In this document: piece after piece, positions 1-5,653 of the stretch
Numbering within the stretch: position 1 is the first letter of the stretch
Layout: each line of letters begins with the position of its first letter
Origin: Verrucomicrobiota bacterium
Lineage (GTDB): Bacteria; Verrucomicrobiota; Verrucomicrobiia; Methylacidiphilales; Verrucolacustridaceae
Length of the DNA: 10,889 bases
Reading direction: 5' to 3'
NCBI GenBank assembly: GCA_010028775.1
Contig: RHAF01000039.1
Location: forward strand, 1 to 10,889
Translations under genes and position numbers: made by a program
The notes under the pieces: model-generated
What the model was told of the DNA's origin: nothing
Databases searched by the model: none
Seen by the model: only the letters and a program-made list of their open reading frames with translations

Positions 1-387
1 TTCGAGGCGATAGGTCACCAATTCGGCGTTGGAAAAGGGATCGACCCCGACCAGGTGAAGAAACTCACCCGGATGGGCGGGGAGTGAGGCGACAACCTGG
101 AGGACAGGGCTGGCCTCGCGGACGGAGGAATCGCCTCGGACAACCGGGAGGAGGGATTCGGGAAGACGGAATCCTTGGCCTTCGACGGTGAAGTCAGGCC
201 TGCCGGCCACCAGGTCGAGGGATGCCCGGAAGGATCGGAGGGCGGTCTCATTGACCGTCTGGATGGCCGCGATGGCCGCAACACCCACGGCCAAGGCGAG
301 AAGGTTGAGCAGCGAGAGGGTTTTGTGGCGCGAAAAGTCGCGCCCCCCATGGACGAGAAAAATCCGGAGTGTGTGGAGCCAGTTCAA
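1..387 (-). CDS. ABC transporter permease, FtsX/MacB type (N-terminal part, runs off window)
   Basis: This is the N-terminal ~129 residues of an integral-membrane permease; the rest lies beyond position 1. The frame opens with TTG at 387-385 (MNWLHTLRIFLVHGG...), two bases after the stop of the upstream ATPase gene, so the two are probably translationally coupled. No ATG or GTG lies near; an in-frame CTG at 393-391 is the only alternative start. Residues ~24-43 (LSLLNLLALAVGVAAIAAIQ) form one membrane helix, followed by a soluble stretch (ETALRSFRASLDLVAGRPDF...) like the extracytoplasmic MacB/FtsX core domain of LolC/E, MacB and YbbP families. With the ATPase it would make an exporter acting on envelope lipids, lipoproteins or other hydrophobic substrates; the substrate cannot be read from this fragment. 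The family call is good; the exact subfamily is open. Confidence 0.75.
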   Translation of the reverse strand, partial: MNWLHTLRIFLVHGGRDFSRHKTLSLLNLLALAVGVAAIAAIQTVNETALRSFRASLDLVAGRPDFTVEGQGFRLPESLLPVVRGDSSVREASPVLQVVASLPAHPGEFLHLVGVDPFSNAELVTYRLE

Positions 388-389
388 GG

Positions 390-1061
390 TCAGCTGTGGG
401 AATGGATTCGACCGTCCACCAGGGCGATTCGGCGGTCGGCGGAGGCGGCGACTTCGGGGCTATGCGTCACCAGAACCACGGTGGTTTTTTCCTGACGGGC
501 GAGGCGGGTGATGAGTTCGACGATCGCGGTGCTGGAGGAAGAATCGAGATTGCCGGTTGGCTCATCGGCCAGGAGTACGGTGGGCTGGTGAATCATGGCC
601 CGGGCTAGTGCGGCACGTTGGAGTTGGCCCCCGGAAAGCTGGTGGGGCCGGTGGTGGGAGCGGTCGGCCAAGCCGACGGAGGAAAGGAGATCCTTGGCCC
701 TTTTTCGGGTCAGGTCGCCAATCCGCCCGGAAAGCAGAAGGGGAAGGAGCACGTTTTCCTCCACCGTGAGGGTGGGGAGGAGGTGGAAAAACTGAAAAAC
801 GAATCCGATTTTGAGACGGCGTAGCGAGGTGAGTTTGGCGTCATCCAAGGAGTGGAGGGGATGCCCTTCCAGATAGGCCTGACCCGCAGACGGGGTATCG
901 AGGGCGCCGAGGATGTGGAGGAGAGTGCTTTTGCCGCAACCGCTGGGTCCGGTAATGGCGACAATCTCGCCGGGAAGGATTTTCAGGGTAACGCCCCGCA
1001 AGGCATGAACCTGGGAATCTCCGGAGGAGTAGGATTTATGAAGATCGCGGGTTTCGAGCAT
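390..1061 (-). CDS. ABC transporter ATP-binding protein, LolD/MacB/YbbA family
   Basis: A complete 223-residue nucleotide-binding subunit, the usual length for LolD/YbbA-type ATPases. Visible in order: Walker A GPSGCGKST (about residues 39-47), Q-loop in FVFQFFHLLPTLTVEENV, which is the hallmark of the LolD/MacB/FtsE branch, signature LSGGQLQRAALARA, Walker B VLLADEPTGNLD and the H-loop VTHSPEVA. It hydrolyses ATP to drive the FtsX-type permease encoded immediately downstream with a 2-bp gap. The start ATG lies directly after a run of six T residues (mRNA sense) with no Shine-Dalgarno match. Lipoprotein release (LolD role) is one possibility, but a YbbA-like or MacB-like exporter fits equally, because the partner is mostly outside the window. 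Confidence 0.9.
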   Translation of the reverse strand: MLETRDLHKSYSSGDSQVHALRGVTLKILPGEIVAITGPSGCGKSTLLHILGALDTPSAGQAYLEGHPLHSLDDAKLTSLRRLKIGFVFQFFHLLPTLTVEENVLLPLLLSGRIGDLTRKRAKDLLSSVGLADRSHHRPHQLSGGQLQRAALARAMIHQPTVLLADEPTGNLDSSSSTAIVELITRLARQEKTTVVLVTHSPEVAASADRRIALVDGRIHSHS

Positions 1062-1092
1062 AAAAAAGCGGGTCTACGTGATAAGTTAACAA

Positions 1093-1121
1093 GTTATGAA
1101 AAATGGCATAAATCGAGACAA
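1093..1121 (-). promoter_or_regulatory. Candidate promoter for the ABC ATPase-permease operon
   Basis: On the minus strand a TTGTCT hexamer (1121-1116) and a CATAAC hexamer (1098-1093) are separated by 17 bp. Each matches the sigma-70 -35/-10 consensus at four of six positions. Transcription would start near 1086, giving a ~25-nt leader before the ATG at 1061. The surrounding DNA is visibly more AT-rich than the genes. This is a by-eye match in AT-rich DNA, so it is weak. Confidence 0.28.
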
Positions 1122-1152
1122 TAAGCAAAAGGCATATCCCTAGTCATCAAGC

Positions 1153-1165
1153 AGTTTTGAAAACT
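1153..1165. other. 13-nt palindrome AGTTTT-G-AAAACT
   Basis: A perfect inverted repeat with 6-bp arms around a single central G, in the AT-rich region upstream of the ABC ATPase operon and about 90 nt from its start codon. It could be a protein-binding site or chance in AT-rich sequence; nothing else marks it as functional. Confidence 0.25.
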
Positions 1166-1193
1166 AAAGTGATATGTGAATAAGTTGGGGAGA

Positions 1194-1224
1194 TTTAAGG
1201 TCTTTAGGTGTTTAGTCCTTAGTC
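1194..1224 (+). repeat. TTAG-type short repeat tract, left arm
   Basis: On the plus strand TTAG cores recur with 7-9-nt spacing (TTTAAGG, CTTTAGG, GTTTAGT, CCTTAGT). In the sense of the downstream minus-strand ABC operon the tract reads as CTAA units. Positions 1211-1224 pair with 1260-1273 at 12 of 14 positions, forming an inverted repeat around a central short hairpin. Confidence 0.6.
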
Positions 1225-1225
1225 G

Positions 1226-1248
1226 TGGAGGAGACTTTAAAACCTCCA
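1226..1248. other. Short hairpin between the TTAG arms
   Basis: TGGAGG (1226-1231) pairs perfectly with CCTCCA (1243-1248) across an 11-nt loop. It sits in the middle of the larger 1211-1273 inverted repeat, just downstream of the PagL-like gene, so the whole may be an intrinsic stem-loop or terminator. No clear T-run follows on the minus strand. Confidence 0.35.
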
Positions 1249-1258
1249 ATTTCCCGCG

Positions 1259-1296
1259 TGGCTAAAGACTAAATAGCTAAACAGCTGGCTAAAACG
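1259..1296 (-). repeat. TTAG octamer repeat at the 3' end of the PagL-like gene
   Basis: Read on the minus strand, the tract starts with TTTTAG, which contains the TAG stop of the PagL-like gene, and continues with TTAG cores spaced 12, 8 and 7 nt apart. Its core, AGCTGTTTAG (1286-1277), CTATTTAG (1276-1269), TCTTTAGCCA (1268-1259), matches the tract after the cyclic-nucleotide-binding gene at 4461-4480, except for the middle 8-nt unit, which is present only here. Confidence 0.65.
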
Positions 1297-1975
1297 CCCA
1301 GGTAACGGAAAGGGATGGTCCGATGGAGTCGAGGCCGACGTTTTCGTGTTCCGGCTCAGAAAGGCCTCCGTTGGAGATATGCTGGTAGATGGCGGCGAAG
1401 TTGACCGACAGTTGCTCGGTCACGGGAATGCGGACGCCGACCCCGATCTCAAAACTGAAGCAAAAATCCTGCCCCTGGGATTCGGGTGCCCCGGTCGCAT
1501 TGGTGAACATAAAACCGACCCTGGATTCGAGGTAGGGAACGACCGGCCAGCCTTCCTGGATGAAGTTGTAGCGGGGGCCGAAAAGTCCTCCCGTGAACCA
1601 AGGATTGGGGCCGTGGATGACGGGAGCATACATCCCACTGAAGAGAAACTCCGTGTTGCCGCGGTTCCAGCCCTCATTGCCAATCTCATCCAACTGCCAT
1701 CCCACGGTGATCAGTTGGGGGAGGTAGCGGTAGTTGTTGGAGTTTCCGATGGAAAAAAGACCCGCTGTCTCGGCAGAGAGACTGACCACATCCTCGCCGA
1801 AAAGCTTCGAGGAGGAGTCGGTCGAATCAACCGATGTGGAGCCTTTGGTGACCTCAGTCCCTGACCAACAAGTTGTCATTAAAGACCAAAAAGTCGCAAG
1901 AAAAGTTGCCTTCGAGAGGATCTTTATGGATCCATATGAATTTTTTAATCCATTGATGTACAAAGGCATTCTCAT
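1289..1975 (-). CDS. Acyloxyacyl hydrolase, PagL-like outer-membrane lipid A 3-O-deacylase
   Basis: A 228-residue protein with the mark of the PagL family: an outer-membrane beta-barrel ending in Phe (SLSVTWAF) and the motif HISNGGL at residues 199-205. In the family His and Ser of H-x-S-N (here H199 and S201) form the catalytic dyad, completed by a Glu about 12-14 residues on; E207, E209 and E211 are candidates, with E211 best spaced. The enzyme removes the ester-linked acyl chain at position 3 of lipid A. The N-terminus has basic residues (K18, K22) and a hydrophobic stretch 23-36 ending in Cys36; the export signal is long and a lipobox (MTTC) is poor. ATG at 1975 is the first start and M3 the alternative; neither has a Shine-Dalgarno match. 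The gene diverges from an LPS-core epimerase gene, supporting a role in LPS modification. The stop codon lies inside a TTAG repeat. Confidence 0.75.
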   Translation of the reverse strand: MRMPLYINGLKNSYGSIKILSKATFLATFWSLMTTCWSGTEVTKGSTSVDSTDSSSKLFGEDVVSLSAETAGLFSIGNSNNYRYLPQLITVGWQLDEIGNEGWNRGNTEFLFSGMYAPVIHGPNPWFTGGLFGPRYNFIQEGWPVVPYLESRVGFMFTNATGAPESQGQDFCFSFEIGVGVRIPVTEQLSVNFAAIYQHISNGGLSEPEHENVGLDSIGPSLSVTWAF

Positions 1976-1980
1976 GGTAT

Positions 1981-2018
1981 AGAAAAATCTGTTAGAGCTA
2001 TCTAGAGAAGATTTTTCT
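1981..2018. promoter_or_regulatory. 10-bp perfect inverted repeat in the divergent PagL/HldD spacer
   Basis: AGAAAAATCT (1981-1990) and AGATTTTTCT (2009-2018) are exact reverse complements separated by 18 nt. The repeat fills much of the 83-bp divergent intergenic region, starting 6 nt upstream of the PagL-like ATG. It could be a repressor site shared by both genes or a hairpin in the leader of the PagL-like mRNA. The region is AT-rich, which raises the chance rate, but a 10-of-10 match is still notable. Confidence 0.45.
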
Positions 2019-2035
2019 GTTTGGGAATAACTTTT

Positions 2036-2045
2036 TATATATAAA
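2036..2045 (+). promoter_or_regulatory. Candidate -10 region for the heptose epimerase gene
   Basis: Overlapping TATATA (2036-2041) and TATAAA (2040-2045) lie 13-22 nt upstream of the ATG at 2059. No convincing -35 hexamer is seen. If used, the mRNA would have a leader of only about 7-12 nt, consistent with the absence of a Shine-Dalgarno sequence there. Confidence 0.25.
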
Positions 2046-2058
2046 TCTTAAAAAACCT

Positions 2059-3018
2059 ATGAAGAGCATATGGATCACTGGAGGGGGAGGGTTCATTGGA
2101 TCCAACCTGGTTCTTACGCTTCAGGATCTCTATCCCTCTGCCTCTCTGACAGTTTTGGATGATTTTAGGAGTGGCTCCTTCCCGAACCTAGAGGGATACC
2201 GTGGGGATTTTGTGGCGGGAGATATCTCAAGGTTGGATTGGCAGGGGCAGTTTGGAGGTCGGAGGCCCGAGGCGATGTTTCATCTGGCCTCCATCACAGA
2301 CACGACCCTCTTGGACCAAACGGTTCAGACGCATGACAATGTCGAGGGGTTTCGGCGCCTTTTGGATTACCTGCGGCCGGCCAAAACACCGATCGTCTAT
2401 GCCTCAAGCGCGGCAACCTATGGCATCCGGGCCGGGGTGAACCGGATCGGGGATCCTTTGGCTCCCGCCAACGCCTACGCCTTTTCCAAGGTCCAACTGG
2501 AAAATCTGGCCCGAAAAACCCAGGCCGAGGAGCCGGACTGGCAGATTGCCGGGCTGCGTTATTTCAACGTGTACGGGCCCAGGGAGGGGCACAAGGGCGT
2601 GCCGGCCAGCATGGCCTGGCATTTGGCGGGGCAGATGTTGCGGGGGAAACGGCCGAGGATCTTCAAGCACGGGGAACAGAAGCGGGATTTTGTTTACGTG
2701 AAGGACATCGTCTCCTTCACCGTGGCGGCGATGAAGGCGGGCAAGAGCGGGGTGTGGAATGCGGGTTCGGGCCAGCCGAGAAGCTTCAACGAGATGGTCG
2801 AAGGACTGAACCTTGTTCTGGGGACGAAATTAAAGCCGGAGTATTTTGACTGTCCGTACCCCTTCTACCAGCCCCACACCGAGGCCGACATGTCAGCCAC
2901 CCGCCGGGATCTAAGGGTGGAGCCTAAATTCAGCCTTGAGAAGGGGCTGGAGGATTATTTCCAGTCCGGATGGCTGACCAAGGGGAGACCCAAGGTTTCC
3001 GGCAAAAAGAAAAAGTAA
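2059..3018 (+). CDS. hldD: ADP-L-glycero-D-manno-heptose 6-epimerase (HldD/RfaD family)
   Basis: A 319-residue extended short-chain dehydrogenase that converts ADP-D-glycero-beta-D-manno-heptose to the L-glycero form, the last step in making the heptose donor of the LPS inner core (cytoplasmic). Visible: NADP-binding TGGGGFIGSN at residues 7-16, YASSAATYG at 114-122, catalytic YxxxK at Y140/K144, and the HldD-specific block RYFNVYGPREGHKG at 167-180. K179 corresponds to the second catalytic base (K178 in E. coli). KRDFVYVKD at 208-216 and the substrate-end QPHTEADMSATR complete the match. Length agrees with the family (~310). The C-terminal tail is unusually basic (KVSGKKKK). The start ATG has no Shine-Dalgarno match. 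It diverges from the PagL-like gene, so the pair form an LPS module. A closely related NDP-sugar epimerase is the only realistic alternative. Confidence 0.88.
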   Translation: MKSIWITGGGGFIGSNLVLTLQDLYPSASLTVLDDFRSGSFPNLEGYRGDFVAGDISRLDWQGQFGGRRPEAMFHLASITDTTLLDQTVQTHDNVEGFRRLLDYLRPAKTPIVYASSAATYGIRAGVNRIGDPLAPANAYAFSKVQLENLARKTQAEEPDWQIAGLRYFNVYGPREGHKGVPASMAWHLAGQMLRGKRPRIFKHGEQKRDFVYVKDIVSFTVAAMKAGKSGVWNAGSGQPRSFNEMVEGLNLVLGTKLKPEYFDCPYPFYQPHTEADMSATRRDLRVEPKFSLEKGLEDYFQSGWLTKGRPKVSGKKKK

Positions 3019-3035
3019 ACGCCGGTGCGGCACCG
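3001..3035 (-). terminator. Candidate intrinsic terminator of the CDF transporter gene, overlapping the hldD 3' end
   Basis: CGGTG (3023-3027) and CACCG (3031-3035) form a 5-bp stem with a 3-nt loop just after the CDF stop codon on the minus strand. It is followed on that strand by a T-rich run (complement of 3001-3019), which encodes the poly-Lys tail of HldD on the plus strand. The stem is short, so termination may be weak. There is no T-run on the plus-strand side. Confidence 0.38.
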
Positions 3036-3037
3036 CT

Positions 3038-3922
3038 TCAGGGTGCGTGGGGGAGAATGGAGACATCCGCTCCGGGAATGGATTCGGTGATGGCTTTTCG
3101 CAGGTGCCGGATCTTCTGATCGACCTCGGCCATTTTTAGCTCGGGGTGAAATTCTAAAAAAATCTCCACATAAAGGTGGGGACCGGAGCGGCGACTGCGG
3201 ATCTTGTGGAGTTTCTCGTAATCGTCGATATGCCGGACCAAGTGATTGAGGATGCGAAGCTGGGTGGTCTCTTCCACGGTGGCGTCGAGCAGGTCGCCCA
3301 CGGAGGAGGAGGCCATGGCCCAGGCGGCGTGGAGCATAAACAGGACGCCGACGAGGGAAGCGAGCGGGTCCAAATACCAACTCCAGTTTTCGGTGCGAAA
3401 CAGGTAGGCCACGGCCAAGGCTCCTCCCATGGCGGCGTCAAAGCTGGCTTTGGAAAACCACAGGCTGGCTTGGGATTTCATGATGACGGAGGGTTGCCGT
3501 CCGGCGAGAAACCGGGTGCGGAAATAGATTCCGTAGCCGATGAGGGTGTAGAGGCCGAAAATCAGGATCCCAGGGAGGGTTCCATGAGCCATCCGGGGAT
3601 GGGCCAGATGGACGGAAGCCCGCCAGGAGACAAAGAGGGCGGAGAGCAGCATGATTAGCCCGAGCGTGAGGCTGACGAGGTTCTCCAGTTTCCCGATCCC
3701 GTAGGTGAAGCGGTGGTCCGGAGAGCGGTGGACGGCGCGGAGGGTAAGGAAGGCCGCCAGCACGGAGAGAAAATCGGTGAACTCCTTAAGCAGATCGCCG
3801 AGGATGGTTACGGAGTTGGAAAAGCAGGCGGCGGTGCCCATGAGGGCAAGATCCAACAGGCAGAAGAGGAGAGCCATGAGCAGGCTGCGTTCGCGGGTGC
3901 CGGAATGGGTGGGGGAGGTCAT
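3038..3922 (-). CDS. Cation diffusion facilitator (CDF) family transporter with atypical metal site
   Basis: A 294-residue inner-membrane protein with six hydrophobic segments (about 13-34, 38-64, 79-104, 114-139, 158-175, 183-206) and a cytoplasmic C-terminal domain (~218-294), the CDF/YiiP architecture. Family marks include GDLLKEFTDFLS in segment 2, HRFTYGIGKLENL after it, and YLDPLASLVG in segment 6. CDF members exchange Zn, Fe, Mn or similar ions for protons through a site made of (D/H)xxxD in segment 2 and HxxxD in segment 5. Here these read K46xxxD50 and K158xxxD162: both first positions are lysine, by my alignment. The C-terminal domain also seems to lack the usual histidine of its metal site (VDQKIRHLRKA where the family usually has a His). 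Zn transport should therefore not be assumed. No Shine-Dalgarno is visible. It diverges, 45 bp apart, from a cyclic-nucleotide-binding gene. Confidence 0.82.
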   Translation of the reverse strand: MTSPTHSGTRERSLLMALLFCLLDLALMGTAACFSNSVTILGDLLKEFTDFLSVLAAFLTLRAVHRSPDHRFTYGIGKLENLVSLTLGLIMLLSALFVSWRASVHLAHPRMAHGTLPGILIFGLYTLIGYGIYFRTRFLAGRQPSVIMKSQASLWFSKASFDAAMGGALAVAYLFRTENWSWYLDPLASLVGVLFMLHAAWAMASSSVGDLLDATVEETTQLRILNHLVRHIDDYEKLHKIRSRRSGPHLYVEIFLEFHPELKMAEVDQKIRHLRKAITESIPGADVSILPHAP

Positions 3923-3967
3923 GGCTGAAGCTGGTGAAGAGAAGAGGTTTCGGGTAGAAAGGAAAAG

Positions 3968-4450
3968 ATGAAAATGGGTCGCAACGGATGGCAGGGGATT
4001 TTTCCGGGAGCGAAGCCAAGGGTCTTTGCCAAGGGGGAGATCATGGTGGTGGAGGGTGGATTGCCGAAGGAACTACTGGTCATTTTATCGGGGCGGGCTC
4101 GGGTCGAGAAGCGGATTCAAGGTCGGGATTCCCTGCTTCTGGCGAGGTTGGGGGCGGGGGAGTTGATCGGGGAACTGGCAATTTTAACCGGAGGTCGGCG
4201 TTCCGCCACGGTGGTGGCGGAGGGCAAGGTGAAAGCCCTGGTTATTCCCGCGAAACGGGTCCGGGCCCTGCTGGGAGGCGGGGCCGGGGCCCGGGGAAAA
4301 TTTCAAAGGCAGATGCTGGAATCGTTGGCCCGGCGGTTGGTGCGATTGCTGGATCGCCTGCCTGTGTACCAAGGGGCTTTCGGGGAGCCCAAAACAGCGG
4401 CGGGGTTGCGGTCGGCTCTGGAAAAGATGTACGCCGGTTGGGCGGTTTAG
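3968..4450 (+). CDS. Stand-alone cyclic nucleotide-binding (CRP-like) domain protein without DNA-binding domain
   Basis: A 160-residue protein made essentially of one cNMP-binding beta-roll. The phosphate-binding cassette runs from GELIGELAIL (64-73) to RRSATV (77-82). E69 and R78-S79 correspond to the CRP residues that hold the ribose and phosphate (E72, R82, S83), so nucleotide binding looks intact. A following helix (KFQRQMLESLARRLVRLLDRL, 111-131) resembles the CRP dimerisation helix. The protein ends ~30 residues later with no helix-turn-helix, whereas CRP/FNR regulators are ~200-240 residues. It may act through partner proteins, as other orphan cNMP-binding proteins do; the partner is unknown. 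AAGGA lies 5 nt before the ATG at 3968, a reasonable ribosome binding site. The gene diverges from the CDF transporter gene. Its TAG stop begins a TTAG repeat. Confidence 0.78.
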   Translation: MKMGRNGWQGIFPGAKPRVFAKGEIMVVEGGLPKELLVILSGRARVEKRIQGRDSLLLARLGAGELIGELAILTGGRRSATVVAEGKVKALVIPAKRVRALLGGGAGARGKFQRQMLESLARRLVRLLDRLPVYQGAFGEPKTAAGLRSALEKMYAGWAV

Positions 4451-4480
4451 TTAGGCGGTTAGCTGTTTAGTCATTAGCCA
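4445..4480 (+). repeat. TTAG octamer repeat at the 3' end of the cNMP-binding gene
   Basis: Starting at the gene's own stop codon (GTTTAG), TTAG recurs five times with spacings 4, 8, 8 and 7 nt. The segment 4461-4480 matches the tract after the PagL-like gene (1286-1259, minus strand): ten identical bases AGCTGTTTAG, then nine of ten (TCATTAGCCA against TCTTTAGCCA), with one 8-nt unit missing here. Both copies are in sense orientation relative to the gene they follow. Confidence 0.65.
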
Positions 4481-4518
4481 CACAGCAACCTGAAAAACTT
4501 TATTGTCCCCTCCATAAC

Positions 4519-4535
4519 GAACGACGGAATCGTTC
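4519..4535 (+). terminator. Hairpin downstream of the cNMP-binding gene, possible terminator
   Basis: GAACGA (4519-4524) pairs with TCGTTC (4530-4535) across the 5-nt loop CGGAA. The following sequence is pyrimidine-rich (ATCTTCCCTG) but lacks a T-run, so rho-independent termination is only possible. Elsewhere in the 174-bp spacer before the E1 alpha gene (4451-4624) I see the TTAG repeat and no convincing promoter. Confidence 0.28.
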
Positions 4536-4624
4536 ATCTTCCCTGTTTCTCCCCTAGCGCCAGACGGTCTGCAACCCACTGCTCGCGGGCTTGGCGGGCG
4601 GGATGGAGGGGGTAGCCTAGGGGA

Positions 4625-5653
4625 ATGGCTACCCGAATGGCCGGGCCGAAAGCGGGCGTTTCCGCCCCACCCCGAATGGATCTCACGGAAAGTCTGGGAC
4701 GGGCCATGCTGCGGGCCCGGACGGTGGAGGACAAACTGGCGAGCCTTTACCGGGCGGGAAGGATTGTCGGCGGGGTCTATCTTGGCAAGGGGCAGGAGGC
4801 GCTGAGCGCCGCGGGCGGTGTCAGCCTGAAAAAGGGGGATGTGTTTGCTCCCTTGATCCGTGACATGGCGGGTAGGCTGGCTTTTGGGGAGCCTTTGATT
4901 GATGCGGTGAGGACGTACCTGGGCTCCAGGTTGGGTCCGATGAAGGGACGGGATGGAAACATCCATCGGGGGGATCTGACCCGGGGAATCCTGCCGATGA
5001 TCAGCCATCTTGGGGCGATGTTGTCCGCCACGGCGGGCGTCCTGATGGCCAAGAGAATGCGGGGGGAAAAAGGGAATGTGGGTCTGACCTGTGTCGGAGA
5101 CGGGGCGACCTCGACCGGATCCTTTCACGAGGGGTTGAACCTGGCCGCCGTGGAGAAACTTCCCTTGGTAACGGTCGTGGCGGACAACGGCTACGCCTAC
5201 TCCACCCCCAACCAGCGACAGTACGCCTGTACCGATCTTTTGGAGCGGGCGAAAGGCTACGGGATCGAGGGACATGGTCTGGATGGAACGGATCCGGATA
5301 CCTGTCTTGAGGTGGTGGGACGGGCGGTCAAGAGAGCGCGGGATGGCGCCGGACCTCAGTTGGTGGTGGGTCGCCTGCTCCGGCTCTGCGGTCACGGGGA
5401 GCATGACGACGGGTTGTATGTGGACGAGGCCTTGAGAGGCTCGGTCCGAGGGCGCGACTGTCTCGTGGTGATGGAGGAGAGAACGAGGGCGAGGGGACGT
5501 GGGAAAGATTGGGAGCGATGGAGGGAGGAGGCACAACGCGAGGTGGACGAGGCGGTGGCGAAAGTTTCGGCGGAGCCCGTACCCGACCCCTTTGAGGAAA
5601 CCTGGCGGGCCACGGCCACGACGGGTGCGACCGAGGCCCTGGAAGAGGAATGA
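4625..5653 (+). CDS. Thiamine-diphosphate 2-oxoacid dehydrogenase E1 alpha subunit (PdhA/AcoA type)
   Basis: A 342-residue E1 alpha subunit of a pyruvate, acetoin or branched-chain 2-oxoacid dehydrogenase complex; with the beta subunit it decarboxylates the oxoacid and passes the acyl group to the lipoyl E2. The thiamine-diphosphate/Mg motif runs from G158-D159-G160 to N188 (ending VVADNGYAYSTP), the usual ~28-residue spacing. KGRDGNIHRGD (107-117) matches the family's RDG-x-H segment. In the phosphorylation-loop region, where many E1 alphas have HGHSxxD, it has GHGEHDD (256-262). ATG at 4625 is the first start after an in-frame stop at 4613-4615 and is preceded by AGGGGA. Residues 1-17 look non-conserved, so M18 is a possible true start. 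The C-terminus is charged (E/R rich). Substrate choice (pyruvate, acetoin, branched-chain) is not decided by sequence alone. Confidence 0.88.
   Translation: MATRMAGPKAGVSAPPRMDLTESLGRAMLRARTVEDKLASLYRAGRIVGGVYLGKGQEALSAAGGVSLKKGDVFAPLIRDMAGRLAFGEPLIDAVRTYLGSRLGPMKGRDGNIHRGDLTRGILPMISHLGAMLSATAGVLMAKRMRGEKGNVGLTCVGDGATSTGSFHEGLNLAAVEKLPLVTVVADNGYAYSTPNQRQYACTDLLERAKGYGIEGHGLDGTDPDTCLEVVGRAVKRARDGAGPQLVVGRLLRLCGHGEHDDGLYVDEALRGSVRGRDCLVVMEERTRARGRGKDWERWREEAQREVDEAVAKVSAEPVPDPFEETWRATATTGATEALEEE

Noticed and set aside
15..350. Minus-strand 111-codon frame with an ATG near 350
   Set aside because: Ser/Pro/Arg-rich shadow; the neighbouring frame starting at TTG 387 gives a credible FtsX-type permease with a membrane helix.
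1194..1296. Insertion-sequence terminal repeats
   Set aside because: No transposase gene or target duplication is visible, and similar tracts occur at several other gene boundaries.
4451..4624. Riboswitch or small RNA in the spacer before E1 alpha
   Set aside because: Only one short 6-bp hairpin and a TTAG repeat are seen; no recognisable conserved riboswitch core.
4451..5536. Long open frame on the minus strand (361 codons) opposite E1 alpha
   Set aside because: Low-complexity Pro/His/Arg/Gln composition typical of the antisense of a GC-rich gene; the plus strand has a clear E1 alpha with all motifs.
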